Assembly (NCBI GenBank): GCA_002899795.1 | Contig: PPDG01000153.1 | Coordinates: forward strand, 1 to 14,482 | Source of the DNA: Desulfobacteraceae bacterium | GTDB taxonomy: Bacteria > Desulfobacterota > Syntrophobacteria > BM002 | Length of the DNA: 14,482 nucleotides | Direction: 5' to 3' | Part shown: positions 7,355 to 14,226 of the stretch, one piece after another | Layout of the letters: each line of letters starts with the position of its first letter | Position numbering within the stretch: the first letter of the stretch is position 1 | The notes under the pieces: model-generated | What the model saw: the letters and a program-made list of their open reading frames with translations, nothing else | Told to the model about the DNA's origin: nothing | Databases searched by the model: none | Translations under genes and position numbers: made by a program

Positions 7355-7361
7355 GCGCATC

Positions 7362-7943
7362 ATGACAAAGGGAAAAGAGACAAAAATGGTCATTCTGGAA
7401 TCCGGACTCGATATGGCAAGCCAATTAGGTCTCGAAGGCGTAAGCATCGGCGCCCTTGCCAAAGAGACCAACATGTCGAAGAGTGGGTTGTTCGCTCATT
7501 TTCAATCGAAAGAGAATCTGCAGATCGAAATATTGGATTACGCCGCTCGTATTTTCTCAGAAGATGTCATTATTCCGGCCCTGGCAACTGAGGCCGGTAT
7601 CCCCAGAATCAAAGCCCTGGTCAATAACTGGATAGAGTGGAGCGACAACTTGACCGGAGGCTGTATTTTCGTTACTGCCAGCACGGACTATAGCGACAGA
7701 CCCGGAAAAGTGAGGGAATGCCTTCTGGGACAACAAGGAGATTGGATCGCTTGCCTTTGCCGGATAGCTGAATCAGCGATAAAAGTTGGTGATTTCAGAG
7801 AAGGGATTGAATGTGAGCAGTTCGCCTTTGACCTTTATTCACTCTTACTCGGTTTTCACCTGTATGACAAATTGCTTGACGACTCTGAAACTAAGAAGCG
7901 TCAGGAAATAGCTTTAGAGAGACTTCTGGCAAATTATAAGTAA
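7362..7943 (+). CDS. TetR/AcrR-family transcriptional regulator
   Basis: A 193-residue protein. The ATG at 7362 gives the usual short N-terminus (MTKGKETKMVILESG) before the DNA-binding domain; TTG at 7353 lies in the -10 box and is unlikely. Helix-turn-helix: VSIGALAKETNMSKSGLFAHFQSKENL (about 27-53), matching the TetR signature ending in F-x-S-K-E. The rest is an all-helical ligand-binding and dimer domain with GGCIF (99-103) and several cysteines (C101, C120, C131, C133, C151); the ligand cannot be read from sequence. The gene is divergent from the aldo/keto reductase and 212 bp upstream of the alpha/beta hydrolase. It probably represses itself through the palindrome at 7335-7346 and may act on the hydrolase through the copy at 8192-8203. 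Confidence 0.92.
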   Translation: MTKGKETKMVILESGLDMASQLGLEGVSIGALAKETNMSKSGLFAHFQSKENLQIEILDYAARIFSEDVIIPALATEAGIPRIKALVNNWIEWSDNLTGGCIFVTASTDYSDRPGKVRECLLGQQGDWIACLCRIAESAIKVGDFREGIECEQFAFDLYSLLLGFHLYDKLLDDSETKKRQEIALERLLANYK

Positions 7944-7948
7944 AGAAT

Positions 7949-8020
7949 CCAGGTGTCAGGTGTCAGGTGTCAGGAAAAAGAAACATAGAAGCCTAACCTG
8001 AACACTGAAACCTGAAATCT
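7949..8020. repeat. CAGGTGT-type intergenic repeat, copy 1
   Basis: Three tandem CAGGTGT units start at 7950, followed by a shared core (AGGAAAAAGAAACATAGAAG), then AACCTGAACACTGAAACCTGAA, which is partly the reverse complement of the left side. The same arrangement recurs at 14227-14303. It separates the TetR gene from the hydrolase. The rest of the gap, to 8155, holds no gene. Confidence 0.8.
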
Positions 8021-8155
8021 TTACTCCCAAACCACTGGACATGTTTACCGGCAAAGCCACTGAACTCTGAACTGGCCAAGATAACCAGGTTTTCTATGAC
8101 TCAATAATCCATCCTTATTCGTTTCCATTCACAGATCAATTGTAGGAGAAAGAAG

Positions 8156-9046
8156 ATGACAACCAGGATACTCCATCAAAAATGCATAAGCACGAACGTT
8201 CGTCTTTCCCAGATCAGACAGAAGGCTATTCACGGTTTTCTGGACTTGCTGTGGAACGTTACCCCCACACTCACAAAACTGCTTGTCAAAAAGGTGTTCT
8301 TCACTCCATCCACGTACAAGATAACTCCTGTAGAAAAACAATATCTTGAGAACGGCGAATCATTTCAACTGTCAGTAAATGATAAAACCGTACAGTGTTG
8401 GAAATGGGGTAGCGGTCCCAGCATTCTTTTGGCTCATGGCTGGAATGGAAGGGGCATCCAATTACATCATTTTATTGAACCACTAATGCGAAGAGGATAT
8501 TCGGTAATCGGCTATGACGCTCCCGGTCACGGGGTGTCTCAGGGGAAAACATCCAGTTACTTTGAGTTTACCGACACCATAAGGACGCTCTTGACCTCCT
8601 CAAATGGCTATAAGGTCCAGGGCGTTATTGCTCACTCCCTGGGAGCCTCTGCTACGGTCAACAGCATTGCCAAGGAAAACCAGCCACTGGAAGCTGTCCT
8701 CGTAGCCCCGGCTCTAAGATTTGCGGAAGTCCTGACCTGTTTCTTTGATCATGTTGGTGTGCCCACACATATCTATCAAGAACTGATAGAGGAATATGAA
8801 AATCAGTTTGGCTACGATATGCAGCGAGACAACCCAGCAAATCTATTCAAAGAAATCAACTCAGAGATTCTTATTGTTCACGACCTACATGACCCAACTA
8901 TTCCATATATTGATTCAAAAGAACTCTCAAATGAATTTCAAAATATCTCCTTGCATACAACCAAGGGTTTAGGTCACAAGCGGATCTTAACTGAAGAATC
9001 CGTTGTAGATGCTATCGTAAATCACTTCAGGAAAATGGAGGGTTAG
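8156..9046 (+). CDS. Alpha/beta-fold hydrolase
   Basis: A 296-residue cytoplasmic hydrolase; no signal peptide is evident. The ATG at 8156 has AGGAG seven bases upstream. Fold landmarks are complete: oxyanion-hole HGW (94-96), the GYDAPGHG strand-turn (119-126), nucleophile elbow AHSLG with Ser161 (Ala replaces the first Gly), acid candidates D243/D246 in VHDLHDPTIPY, and the catalytic His274 in GLGHK. The first ~85 residues are an extension before the core sheet. The substrate (ester, lactone or similar) cannot be deduced. It follows a TetR-family gene, and codons 13-16 are exactly the 12-bp palindrome found in that gene's promoter, so regulation by that repressor, as a roadblock or second site, is likely. 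The downstream small gene starts two bases after its stop. Confidence 0.9.
   Translation: MTTRILHQKCISTNVRLSQIRQKAIHGFLDLLWNVTPTLTKLLVKKVFFTPSTYKITPVEKQYLENGESFQLSVNDKTVQCWKWGSGPSILLAHGWNGRGIQLHHFIEPLMRRGYSVIGYDAPGHGVSQGKTSSYFEFTDTIRTLLTSSNGYKVQGVIAHSLGASATVNSIAKENQPLEAVLVAPALRFAEVLTCFFDHVGVPTHIYQELIEEYENQFGYDMQRDNPANLFKEINSEILIVHDLHDPTIPYIDSKELSNEFQNISLHTTKGLGHKRILTEESVVDAIVNHFRKMEG
8192..8203. promoter_or_regulatory. Second copy of the palindromic operator, inside the hydrolase gene
   Basis: ACGAACGTTCGT is identical to 7335-7346 and occupies exactly codons 13-16 (Thr-Asn-Val-Arg) of the hydrolase. A chance exact 12-mer match in a window this size is unlikely, and both copies flank the same regulator gene. 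The flanks do not show a matching -35/-10 pair here. Confidence 0.65.
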
Positions 9047-9048
9047 CA

Positions 9049-9213
9049 ATGAGGAACACTGAGAGCATTGTGGAGGAATACCGGAAGGCGGACCTGGAGA
9101 AGCGTTTATATCTGTTTCTAGAGTGTCCAGCGCTCAGGGCCAAGTTCACCGAGATAGATCAAAGTGATTCTACCCCGGATGTTAGACGAATAGCCTGCTG
9201 CGGCCGTGGATAG
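9049..9213 (+). CDS. Small unrecognised protein (54 residues) downstream of the hydrolase
   Basis: The ATG at 9049 is preceded by GGAGG with a 7-base spacer that overlaps the end of the hydrolase gene (stop TAG 9044-9046), so translation is probably coupled. The frame runs to TAG 9211-9213. The first ~38 residues (MRNTESIVEEYRKADLEKRL, then YLFLECPALRAKFTEID) form a charged, helical, protein-like sequence; the last residues (RIACCGRG) lie in DNA resembling part of the 10738-10927 repeat (about 23 of 27 bases from CTGCTGCGG at 9195), so the original C-terminus may have been replaced. I do not recognise a family. There is no signal peptide or membrane segment. The good ribosome site and coupling make it likely to be real. 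Confidence 0.58.
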   Translation: MRNTESIVEEYRKADLEKRLYLFLECPALRAKFTEIDQSDSTPDVRRIACCGRG

Positions 9214-9253
9214 GACCGTCCCCAAGGTCGTACTCCAGGAACATTTGGGCGGA

Positions 9254-10624
9254 TTACGTTGACGAGGCTGCTTCCCGTCTGCTTTGCAAAGAGCAGTCGT
9301 ACGTCAAAAACAAAAGCCCCGCTGTGGCCGAGAGAATAGATCCCAAAAGAATTCCCAACTTCGAGTAGTTGAGCAGTTCAGGTGAGACGAAGGAGAGATT
9401 GGAGACGAACAAAGACATGGTAAAACCTATGCCCCCGAGCATGCCGGCTCCGATGATATGCGACCACCTGACCCCCGCTGGGAGTACCGCTATGTTCGTT
9501 TTGACAGCAAGAAAGGAAAACAAGGTAACGCCAACCGGTTTTCCAACCAGCAGTCCCAGAGCAATGCCAATGGTGAGAGGATGAGCAAAGATGCTGGCCA
9601 GATTTACCCCCTCGAGAGAAAGTCCAGCGTTGGCAAAAGAGAAGACTGGCAAGAGCCCGAAAGCAATCCAAGGATGTAAGGAGTGCTCCAGGCGCTGTAA
9701 TGGAGTTTCTACCTCATGACAGGCCAGTTCTAGTGAGTGTACTGCACTGAGATGACCTTGGTCCAGGAGGATTGAATAGCCGCAGCTTTGTTCCTCACAC
9801 TGGAACTCATCCAGGATTTCCCTGACTTTCTTGACGAATCGATCAGTGTCATATTTGCCCCGAGCCGGAATGAACATGGCGACCACAAATCCTGCCACAG
9901 TGGGGTGAATTCCAGAGCCGAGCACAGCAATCCAAATGCCAAGCCCAAGAAGAGCATACAGGAAGGTGGCCCTGATCCAGAGGAAATTGGCCACCGCAAG
10001 TCCCAAAACGAAGAAGATGCAGATAATGAGGTAGCTCCAGACGATCTCTTTGGTGTAGAAGAAAGCGATAATCATTACTGCCCCCAGGTCGTCTGCAATG
10101 GCAAAGGCAGATAGAAAGACCCTGAGGCCGACAGGCAGCTTCCTACCGAATACGGCAATGGCCCCCAGAGCAAAGGCGATATCGGTGGCCATGGGTATTC
10201 CCCAGCCATTTGCCGTGGCAGTGCCACGATTGAAGACAAAATAAATGGCGCCGGGGAGGAGCATCCCACCCAGGGCAGCAACAACAGGTAGAAGAGCACT
10301 CTTGGGGGACGAAAGTTCGCCCACGAGAATTTCCCGTTTGATCTCCAAGCCCACGACAAAAATAAAAAAGGTCATGAGGCCGTCATTTGTCCAGTGGACG
10401 AGTGACTTGGTGATGCGGAGTTCACCAAGCGCTAAGGTGAGATTTGTGTGCAAAAGGTGGTGGTAAGCAGGGGCAAATGAGGAATTGGCCCAGGCCACTG
10501 CAATAAGGCTGGCCAGGAGCAATAGCACACTGCTGGACGCCTCTTTCTTGAAGAAGGACTCTGCGGGCCGGACAATATAGTCCGCCACAAGAGTGGTCGG
10601 CAATGATTTATAGTTCTTGAACAT
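9254..10624 (-). CDS. nhaA: Na+/H+ antiporter NhaA
   Basis: A 456-residue inner-membrane antiporter that expels Na+ (or Li+) in exchange for protons, for pH and sodium homeostasis. Diagnostic residues are present: D148 in MATDIAFALG, the D178-D179 pair in AIADDLGAV (ion-binding aspartates), K362 in LLVGKPVG and the GGIGFTMSLF segment (398-407). It is about 70 residues longer than the Escherichia coli protein, largely because of a hydrophilic segment (about 255-315) between RGKYDTDRF and PLQRLEHSLHPW that contains cysteines C276, C281 and C302; longer NhaA proteins of this layout occur in several phyla. The start ATG at 10624 has only a weak GAAG nearby. It is convergent with the hydrolase unit and has its own repeat-bounded spacer upstream. 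Confidence 0.97.
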   Translation of the reverse strand: MFKNYKSLPTTLVADYIVRPAESFFKKEASSSVLLLLASLIAVAWANSSFAPAYHHLLHTNLTLALGELRITKSLVHWTNDGLMTFFIFVVGLEIKREILVGELSSPKSALLPVVAALGGMLLPGAIYFVFNRGTATANGWGIPMATDIAFALGAIAVFGRKLPVGLRVFLSAFAIADDLGAVMIIAFFYTKEIVWSYLIICIFFVLGLAVANFLWIRATFLYALLGLGIWIAVLGSGIHPTVAGFVVAMFIPARGKYDTDRFVKKVREILDEFQCEEQSCGYSILLDQGHLSAVHSLELACHEVETPLQRLEHSLHPWIAFGLLPVFSFANAGLSLEGVNLASIFAHPLTIGIALGLLVGKPVGVTLFSFLAVKTNIAVLPAGVRWSHIIGAGMLGGIGFTMSLFVSNLSFVSPELLNYSKLGILLGSILSATAGLLFLTYDCSLQSRREAASST

Positions 10625-10737
10625 TCTTCAATTGAAACAGAGGTTTACAGTATTTTATTCTGGCCCAAGTCCACGGTAGAGTTAAGACATGTGAAATAAT
10701 AAGACCGATGGTGCAGTCGCAGAGTTGAAAAAATCTG

Positions 10738-10927
10738 CCTTAACCCGGATATTGCATGAATCACTTGCTGCGACCACGGATATGGCCGTCCTTCCTGGCG
10801 TCCTCGGGTGTAGGCCCCTGCGACGTACCGTTCAGGTACGCCTCGGAACCAACACCCTGCGGTTGCCAGGTGGCACACCCATCTTCGTGGTCTCGCGACA
10901 GCAATTCATGAAATATCCGGGTTAGGG
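10738..10927. mobile_element. MITE-like palindromic element with long terminal inverted repeats
   Basis: The left arm (10738-10778; ...AACCCGGATATTGCATGAAT...GACCACG) is the near reverse complement of the right arm (10886-10927; CGTGGTC...ATTCATGAAATATCCGGGTT). Inner pairs continue the fold: GGGTGT/ACACCC and a central CGTACC-gttca-GGTACG hairpin. The whole ~190 bp could form one long stem. It encodes nothing convincing. It ends against the TAA (10928-10930) of the kinase-like gene, and lies between that gene and nhaA. No transposase is present, so mobility is inferred from architecture only. Confidence 0.72.
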
Positions 10928-11545
10928 TTAGGATGTCTTGAGTTTAAGATTTTCAATGATAGTGTTTGCGGCATCCTCAACGGTAGTCTTCCCCATGTCG
11001 ATAACCAAGTCGTATAGAGAAGCGTCATTCCAGTCTACCTTGAAATAGTGCTTGATCAGGCTTTTTGAATCCTTTTCCTCTTTGTCGATGTGATATTTGG
11101 CAGCTTTGCGGTCGATCTTGAAACGCTTCATTATGGTGTCAATTTTTCCTGCCTCGTCTTTGATCAGCCGAACATGAAGCACATTGGGTTTGCCGCGCAA
11201 AAGACACTGCCCACCCCAGCCGAGAATAATAGCATTCTTAGCCTCATACACATCTTCTACCAGTTTCTTGACGGTTTTAAAGTAGCTCTCGTCGTCCAGG
11301 CAACCACGCTCGCGATCAACCACCTTTTGTATCAGCGAGCAAGTATATCGATCCACGAAACGCAGAAGACGCGATTGCGCGTCCTGAAGAAAGGCCTCAG
11401 CTTCGCCTGCAGAGATACGTAACTCCCTGGCAATCCTCGCCACTAACTCTTTGCCGATGTATTCCCAACCCAGTTTTTTGGCCAAAAGAGATGCCACTTC
11501 TTCACTATCCACACCGCATTCCCTGCTAATTGTAATGACAGACAT
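10928..11545 (-). CDS. Cytidylate kinase-like family protein
   Basis: A 205-residue protein starting at ATG 11545, with GGAGG five bases upstream. It shows the cytidylate-kinase-like pattern: N-terminal ITISRECGVDSEEVASLLAKKLG (4-26), which aligns with the nucleotide-binding loop region of the family, then the YIGKELVARIA segment, GWGGQCLL (109-116, the usual G-R-G-A stretch), HVRLIKDE, and the closing YFKVDW-N-DASLYDLVID (167-183). The classical G-x4-G-K-S/T loop is not intact (GVDSE), as in many members, so real nucleotide kinase activity is uncertain. Such proteins are common as stand-alone paralogues in Desulfobacterota; their role is not established. It has its own promoter upstream. Confidence 0.82.
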   Translation of the reverse strand: MSVITISRECGVDSEEVASLLAKKLGWEYIGKELVARIARELRISAGEAEAFLQDAQSRLLRFVDRYTCSLIQKVVDRERGCLDDESYFKTVKKLVEDVYEAKNAIILGWGGQCLLRGKPNVLHVRLIKDEAGKIDTIMKRFKIDRKAAKYHIDKEEKDSKSLIKHYFKVDWNDASLYDLVIDMGKTTVEDAANTIIENLKLKTS

Positions 11546-11614
11546 CAAGCCCTCCTCGTTCGTGTCACTCGTGTTCCGCTGGTTCTGAAAGATTCTGGGT
11601 TCTACAACGCAGGC

Positions 11615-11643
11615 ATAATACTCCAGTCCCCCACGATTGTCCA
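11615..11643 (-). promoter_or_regulatory. Sigma-70-type promoter for the cytidylate kinase-like gene
   Basis: On the minus strand TGGACA (11643-11638), 17-bp spacer, TATTAT (11620-11615). Start near 11608 would give a leader of about 60 nt. Confidence 0.6.
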
Positions 11644-11667
11644 GACGCGCCTAGCACAAAGCGCCGC

Positions 11668-11935
11668 TCATTTGTCATTAAGTCATTTGGCCACTAACGT
11701 GGCCGTCAGTACGCTTCGCTGTCATTTATGGTCATTTATAGAAAACGATATAATGACGGGCGATCAGCCCGAATGACGCCGAAGGCTAGTGACTACAAGT
11801 GACGGCCGTAAGGCCTAATGACAGGCGCCAGCCCAAACTAGGGACCCGCTTGCGGGACTGAGCGGAGCGCAGCGAGGGCGAAGAAATGACTACGAATGAC
11901 AACGAAGCGCACAGGCGCGAAGTGTAATGACTCGT
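11668..11935. repeat. Composite GTCATT/AATGAC repeat region with inverted halves
   Basis: The left part (11668-11740) holds about five (G)TCATT units, and the right part (11750-11932) about eight AATGAC/AGTGAC units, so orientation flips near 11745. Arms CGCTTCGCTGTCATT (11712-11726) and AATGACAACGAAGCG (11895-11909) pair at 14 of 15 positions. GC-rich sub-palindromes (GGGCGATCAGCCC, GGGACCCGCTTGCGGGA) lie between. No gene is seen. The left end shares CATTTGTCATTnnGTCATTT with 5961-5980. Confidence 0.72.
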
Positions 11936-11977
11936 GGTGCCTAGTTCATAGTTCCTAGTACATAGTAGGCTTTTCAG

Positions 11978-12607
11978 TTAAAAAGCCGCCGCAACAGCCT
12001 TGGCCTGCTCTCTGGCTGCTTCCATAATCTTTTCCTTAGCTTCAGGAGATACCAGGGTTGGCTCGACAAGTATGGTCTGAAAGTCACTGAAGCCAATGAA
12101 TGTCAGGATGTGCTCCAGATAAGCTTTTTGCAGGTCGTAGCCCTCAGCGCCGGTACCGGAACCGTAGGCGCCACCCCGCGCGTAGATGGTGGCAATGGGC
12201 TTGCCGGTCATAAGACCCTTGTACCCCTCTTCAGGACTGAAACTAAAGGTGTACCCAGGCTGGACGATGACATCGAGGTAATGTTTCAATTTGTAGGGGA
12301 TGCCGAAATTCCACATGGGCAGTGACAAGAGATATTTGTCCGCCCTGGTAAATTGGGCGATCACATCCTCTACGGCTTTCCAGGCCTGCCTCTGTTCCTC
12401 TGTGTGCTCCAGACCATGAAGGATGACATATTTTGAATCGATAACATGCCCATCGAATTCAGGAAGGGGAGTTGCCCAGAGATCCAGGGTTTCAACGACG
12501 TCTTTTGGGTGAGTGCGTTCATATTCGCTTATAAAGGTCCTTGCAGCTTCGATTGAAGCGGACCTTTCCTTGCGTGGTGAAGACTCTATATAGAGTAAAC
12601 GTGCCAT
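11978..12607 (-). CDS. azoR: FMN-dependent NADH:quinone oxidoreductase / azoreductase
   Basis: A 209-residue flavoprotein of the AzoR (acyl carrier protein phosphodiesterase-like, flavodoxin-fold) family, which moves two electrons from NAD(P)H to quinones or azo compounds. Landmarks: ESSPRKERSAS (8-18) for the FMN phosphate, PMWNFGIPYKLKHYLD (97-112) around the flavin ring, GYTFSFSPEEGYKGLMTGK (118-136), and ARGGAYGSGTGAEGYD (143-158). The length is typical. ATG 12607 follows a strong AAGGAGGT with a 5-base spacer. The real physiological substrate is usually a quinone or an electrophile under thiol stress, so azo reduction is only a family label. It lies alone between repeat-rich spacers. Confidence 0.94.
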   Translation of the reverse strand: MARLLYIESSPRKERSASIEAARTFISEYERTHPKDVVETLDLWATPLPEFDGHVIDSKYVILHGLEHTEEQRQAWKAVEDVIAQFTRADKYLLSLPMWNFGIPYKLKHYLDVIVQPGYTFSFSPEEGYKGLMTGKPIATIYARGGAYGSGTGAEGYDLQKAYLEHILTFIGFSDFQTILVEPTLVSPEAKEKIMEAAREQAKAVAAAF

Positions 12608-12680
12608 CTAAGACCTCCTTTTCTAAAGTCGAAATTTAATTATTTGTAATAAAAAATTAAGCCTGCAAGGGGCTGTTAGA

Positions 12681-12708
12681 AATATAGGCATGATTCCTGT
12701 CGATGCAA
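12681..12708 (-). promoter_or_regulatory. Probable sigma-70-type promoter for azoR
   Basis: On the minus strand TTGCAT (12708-12703), 16-bp spacer, TATATT (12686-12681). Start near 12674 leaves a leader of about 67 nt, AT-rich, ending in the AAGGAGGT site. Confidence 0.5.
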
Positions 12709-12723
12709 CGGCAAATAGGTAAA

Positions 12724-12795
12724 ATGCCTAAAATGTCTAAAGTGTCTAAGGAGAGGCAAATGTCTAAAATGTCTAAAGTGCCTAAAGTGCCTAAA
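12724..12795. repeat. Nine-bp tandem repeat (RTGYCTAAA)
   Basis: Eight consecutive 9-bp positions from 12724 to 12795 read ATGCCTAAA, ATGTCTAAA, GTGTCTAAG, gagaggcaa (degenerate), ATGTCTAAA twice and GTGCCTAAA twice. A 14-bp exact inverted match to its left end (12721-12734) occurs at 12950-12963, so the repeat family flanks the 12735-12949 spacer in opposite orientations. Confidence 0.85.
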
Positions 12796-12892
12796 ATTAT
12801 AATGCTTAGAGCTGTTGGGTCGGACAGCGGTTAGGGATGTCTGGTAGACTATGACGTCAAAGATAGACTGATGTGGAAACCATCATTTCTGA

Positions 12893-12921
12893 TTGTGAAC
12901 GAGAAGTAGTTTTACTATATT
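12893..12921 (+). promoter_or_regulatory. Sigma-70-type promoter for the FixH-like/SafE-like operon
   Basis: TTGTGA (12893-12898), 17-bp spacer, TATATT (12916-12921). Start near 12928 gives a leader of about 70 nt that contains the inverted ATTTTAGGCATTTT repeat copy. Confidence 0.58.
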
Positions 12922-12996
12922 CATTTACTTAGTTAGTGTGGTCATTCCAATTTTAGGCATTTTTGCTCACTATAGGCAATTAGTTTGGGACTACCC

Positions 12997-13434
12997 ATGC
13001 AAGCAAATGTCAAAGTTCGACTGTTCGCCGCGGTTTTTACTCTGATAATGCTTCCTGTTTGCCCCACCAGCAGCAGCGGCAAGAGTGAACCACCAGGGGT
13101 GGAGTGCGATGTCCATGCCGGACCGTGCAGGGCCCATATATCTGGAACCAAGGTGAGCCTGGATATTGAGCCGAAACCGGTAAAAGCAATGCACGACCTC
13201 ACTTTTACCGTCACTTTCGAAGGTGAGAAGCCTGTGGCCGCCCCTTATATTGATTTAGGTATGCCTGGGATGAATATGGGGAGAAACCGGGTCATTCTCA
13301 AGCCGGCTGGAGAGCTGATTTACCGTGGTGAAGGAGTCATCGTCCGATGCCCCAGCGGCCGCCGAACCTGGAAGGCTAAGGTTACGGTTCCCGATGTGGG
13401 TTCGGTGGAGTTTGTCTTTGATGTTATCTACTGA
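12997..13434 (+). CDS. YtkA/FixH-like secreted protein
   Basis: A 145-residue protein starting at ATG 12997; the upstream TTG at 12985 is less likely, and only a weak GGGA precedes the ATG. Residues 5-25 (VKVRLFAAVFTLIMLPVC) form a signal or membrane anchor; LPVC is not a good lipobox. After a cysteine-containing linker (C37, C44), residues ~52-145 form one immunoglobulin-like domain resembling the YtkA/FixH family: VSLDIEPKPVKAMHDLTFTV, then DLGMPGMNMGRN and CPSGRRTWKAKVTVP. The methionine-rich M89-P-G-M-N-M94 is a plausible copper-binding patch. The next gene overlaps by 14 bp and is a SafE-like membrane protein, a pairing known from cbb3-oxidase copper loading (FixH/CcoH with CcoI/CcoS neighbours) and metal transport. 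Substrate inferred, not shown. Confidence 0.72.
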   Translation: MQANVKVRLFAAVFTLIMLPVCPTSSSGKSEPPGVECDVHAGPCRAHISGTKVSLDIEPKPVKAMHDLTFTVTFEGEKPVAAPYIDLGMPGMNMGRNRVILKPAGELIYRGEGVIVRCPSGRRTWKAKVTVPDVGSVEFVFDVIY

Positions 13435-14113
13435 AACGATATATTTTGTCCTTTTTACCACAGGCCTTGCTGTTGGGTTTGGTCACTGCATCGGCATGTG
13501 CGGGCCGATAGTCGTCTCCCTTTCACTCAGCTTGAAGGGGCGGTCGGTACTTGTCCCTCACTTGCTTTACAATGGTGGACGGATCACCACCTACGGCCTA
13601 CTCGGAGGTGTTATGGGAGCTACCGGTTCCTTTACCCGGGTAGTCGCCAGCATTGCCAGCCTCCAGAAAGGTGTGATGATTTTTACCGGCATCCTCATTG
13701 TGGTGATGGGGCTTGCCATGGCCGGCTGGGTACCGTTGGGCGCAATTTTCGGGGATTATTACAACCCCCAGGGTGTATTATCGCGGGGGTTTCGTAAACT
13801 CTCTGAAGCAAGATCAACGGGGACATACTATCCGTTAGGAATGCTGCTGGGCCTGCTACCATGCGGGCCAGTGTATACGGCCCTTCTTGCTGCTGCGCGG
13901 GCTGGCATGGAAACCCAGAGCACCCTGGAGGGGTTACTCATTGGTGTGGGACTCATGCTGTCATTTGGCCTGGGGACGGTGGTTGCCCTGCTGTTGATAG
14001 CAAAGCTTGCCGATCTCGGCTGGTTGAAAAGGAGAGATGTGATCTACAAGATCTCCTCGGTGCTTATGGTCATTGTGGGGGTCTATTTTGTAATCAGGGC
14101 TTTCAGGTATTAA
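13421..14113 (+). CDS. DsbD_2/SafE-type membrane protein (sulfite exporter TauE/SafE label)
   Basis: A 230-residue polytopic inner-membrane protein. The frame is open further upstream, but ATG 13421 directly begins the first membrane helix (ETIYFVLFTTGLAVGF), has GGTGGAG about ten bases before it, and overlaps the previous stop by 14 bp, so translation is probably coupled. The diagnostic GHCIGMCGP (near residues 20-28) and LLPCGPVYTAL (about 145-155) mark the family related to the DsbD membrane core, found in genes for heavy-metal transport and cytochrome-oxidase assembly. About six helices are apparent. The paired cysteines can shuttle electrons or bind metal. With the upstream FixH-like protein it likely handles copper or another metal at the envelope; a sulfite exporter role is only the historical family name. 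Confidence 0.82.
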   Translation: MLSTETIYFVLFTTGLAVGFGHCIGMCGPIVVSLSLSLKGRSVLVPHLLYNGGRITTYGLLGGVMGATGSFTRVVASIASLQKGVMIFTGILIVVMGLAMAGWVPLGAIFGDYYNPQGVLSRGFRKLSEARSTGTYYPLGMLLGLLPCGPVYTALLAAARAGMETQSTLEGLLIGVGLMLSFGLGTVVALLLIAKLADLGWLKRRDVIYKISSVLMVIVGVYFVIRAFRY

Positions 14114-14226
14114 AAGATTGTGGATTGATGAGAGGCGCAAGGCTCAAAGTAGAGGACAGAGGGCAGAGATCATAGGTCGTAAGTTGATGAAAATTACAAG
14201 TCGCGAATTACAAGCACCAAATCTAA

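Noticed and set aside
10645..10925. Two frames on opposite strands between nhaA and the kinase-like gene
   Set aside because: Both lie largely in the foldback element; openness comes from its GC-rich inverted repeats.
12724..12834. 36-codon frame MPKMSKVSK and onward
   Set aside because: It is simply the 9-bp tandem repeat read in frame; a period of three codons keeps it open.
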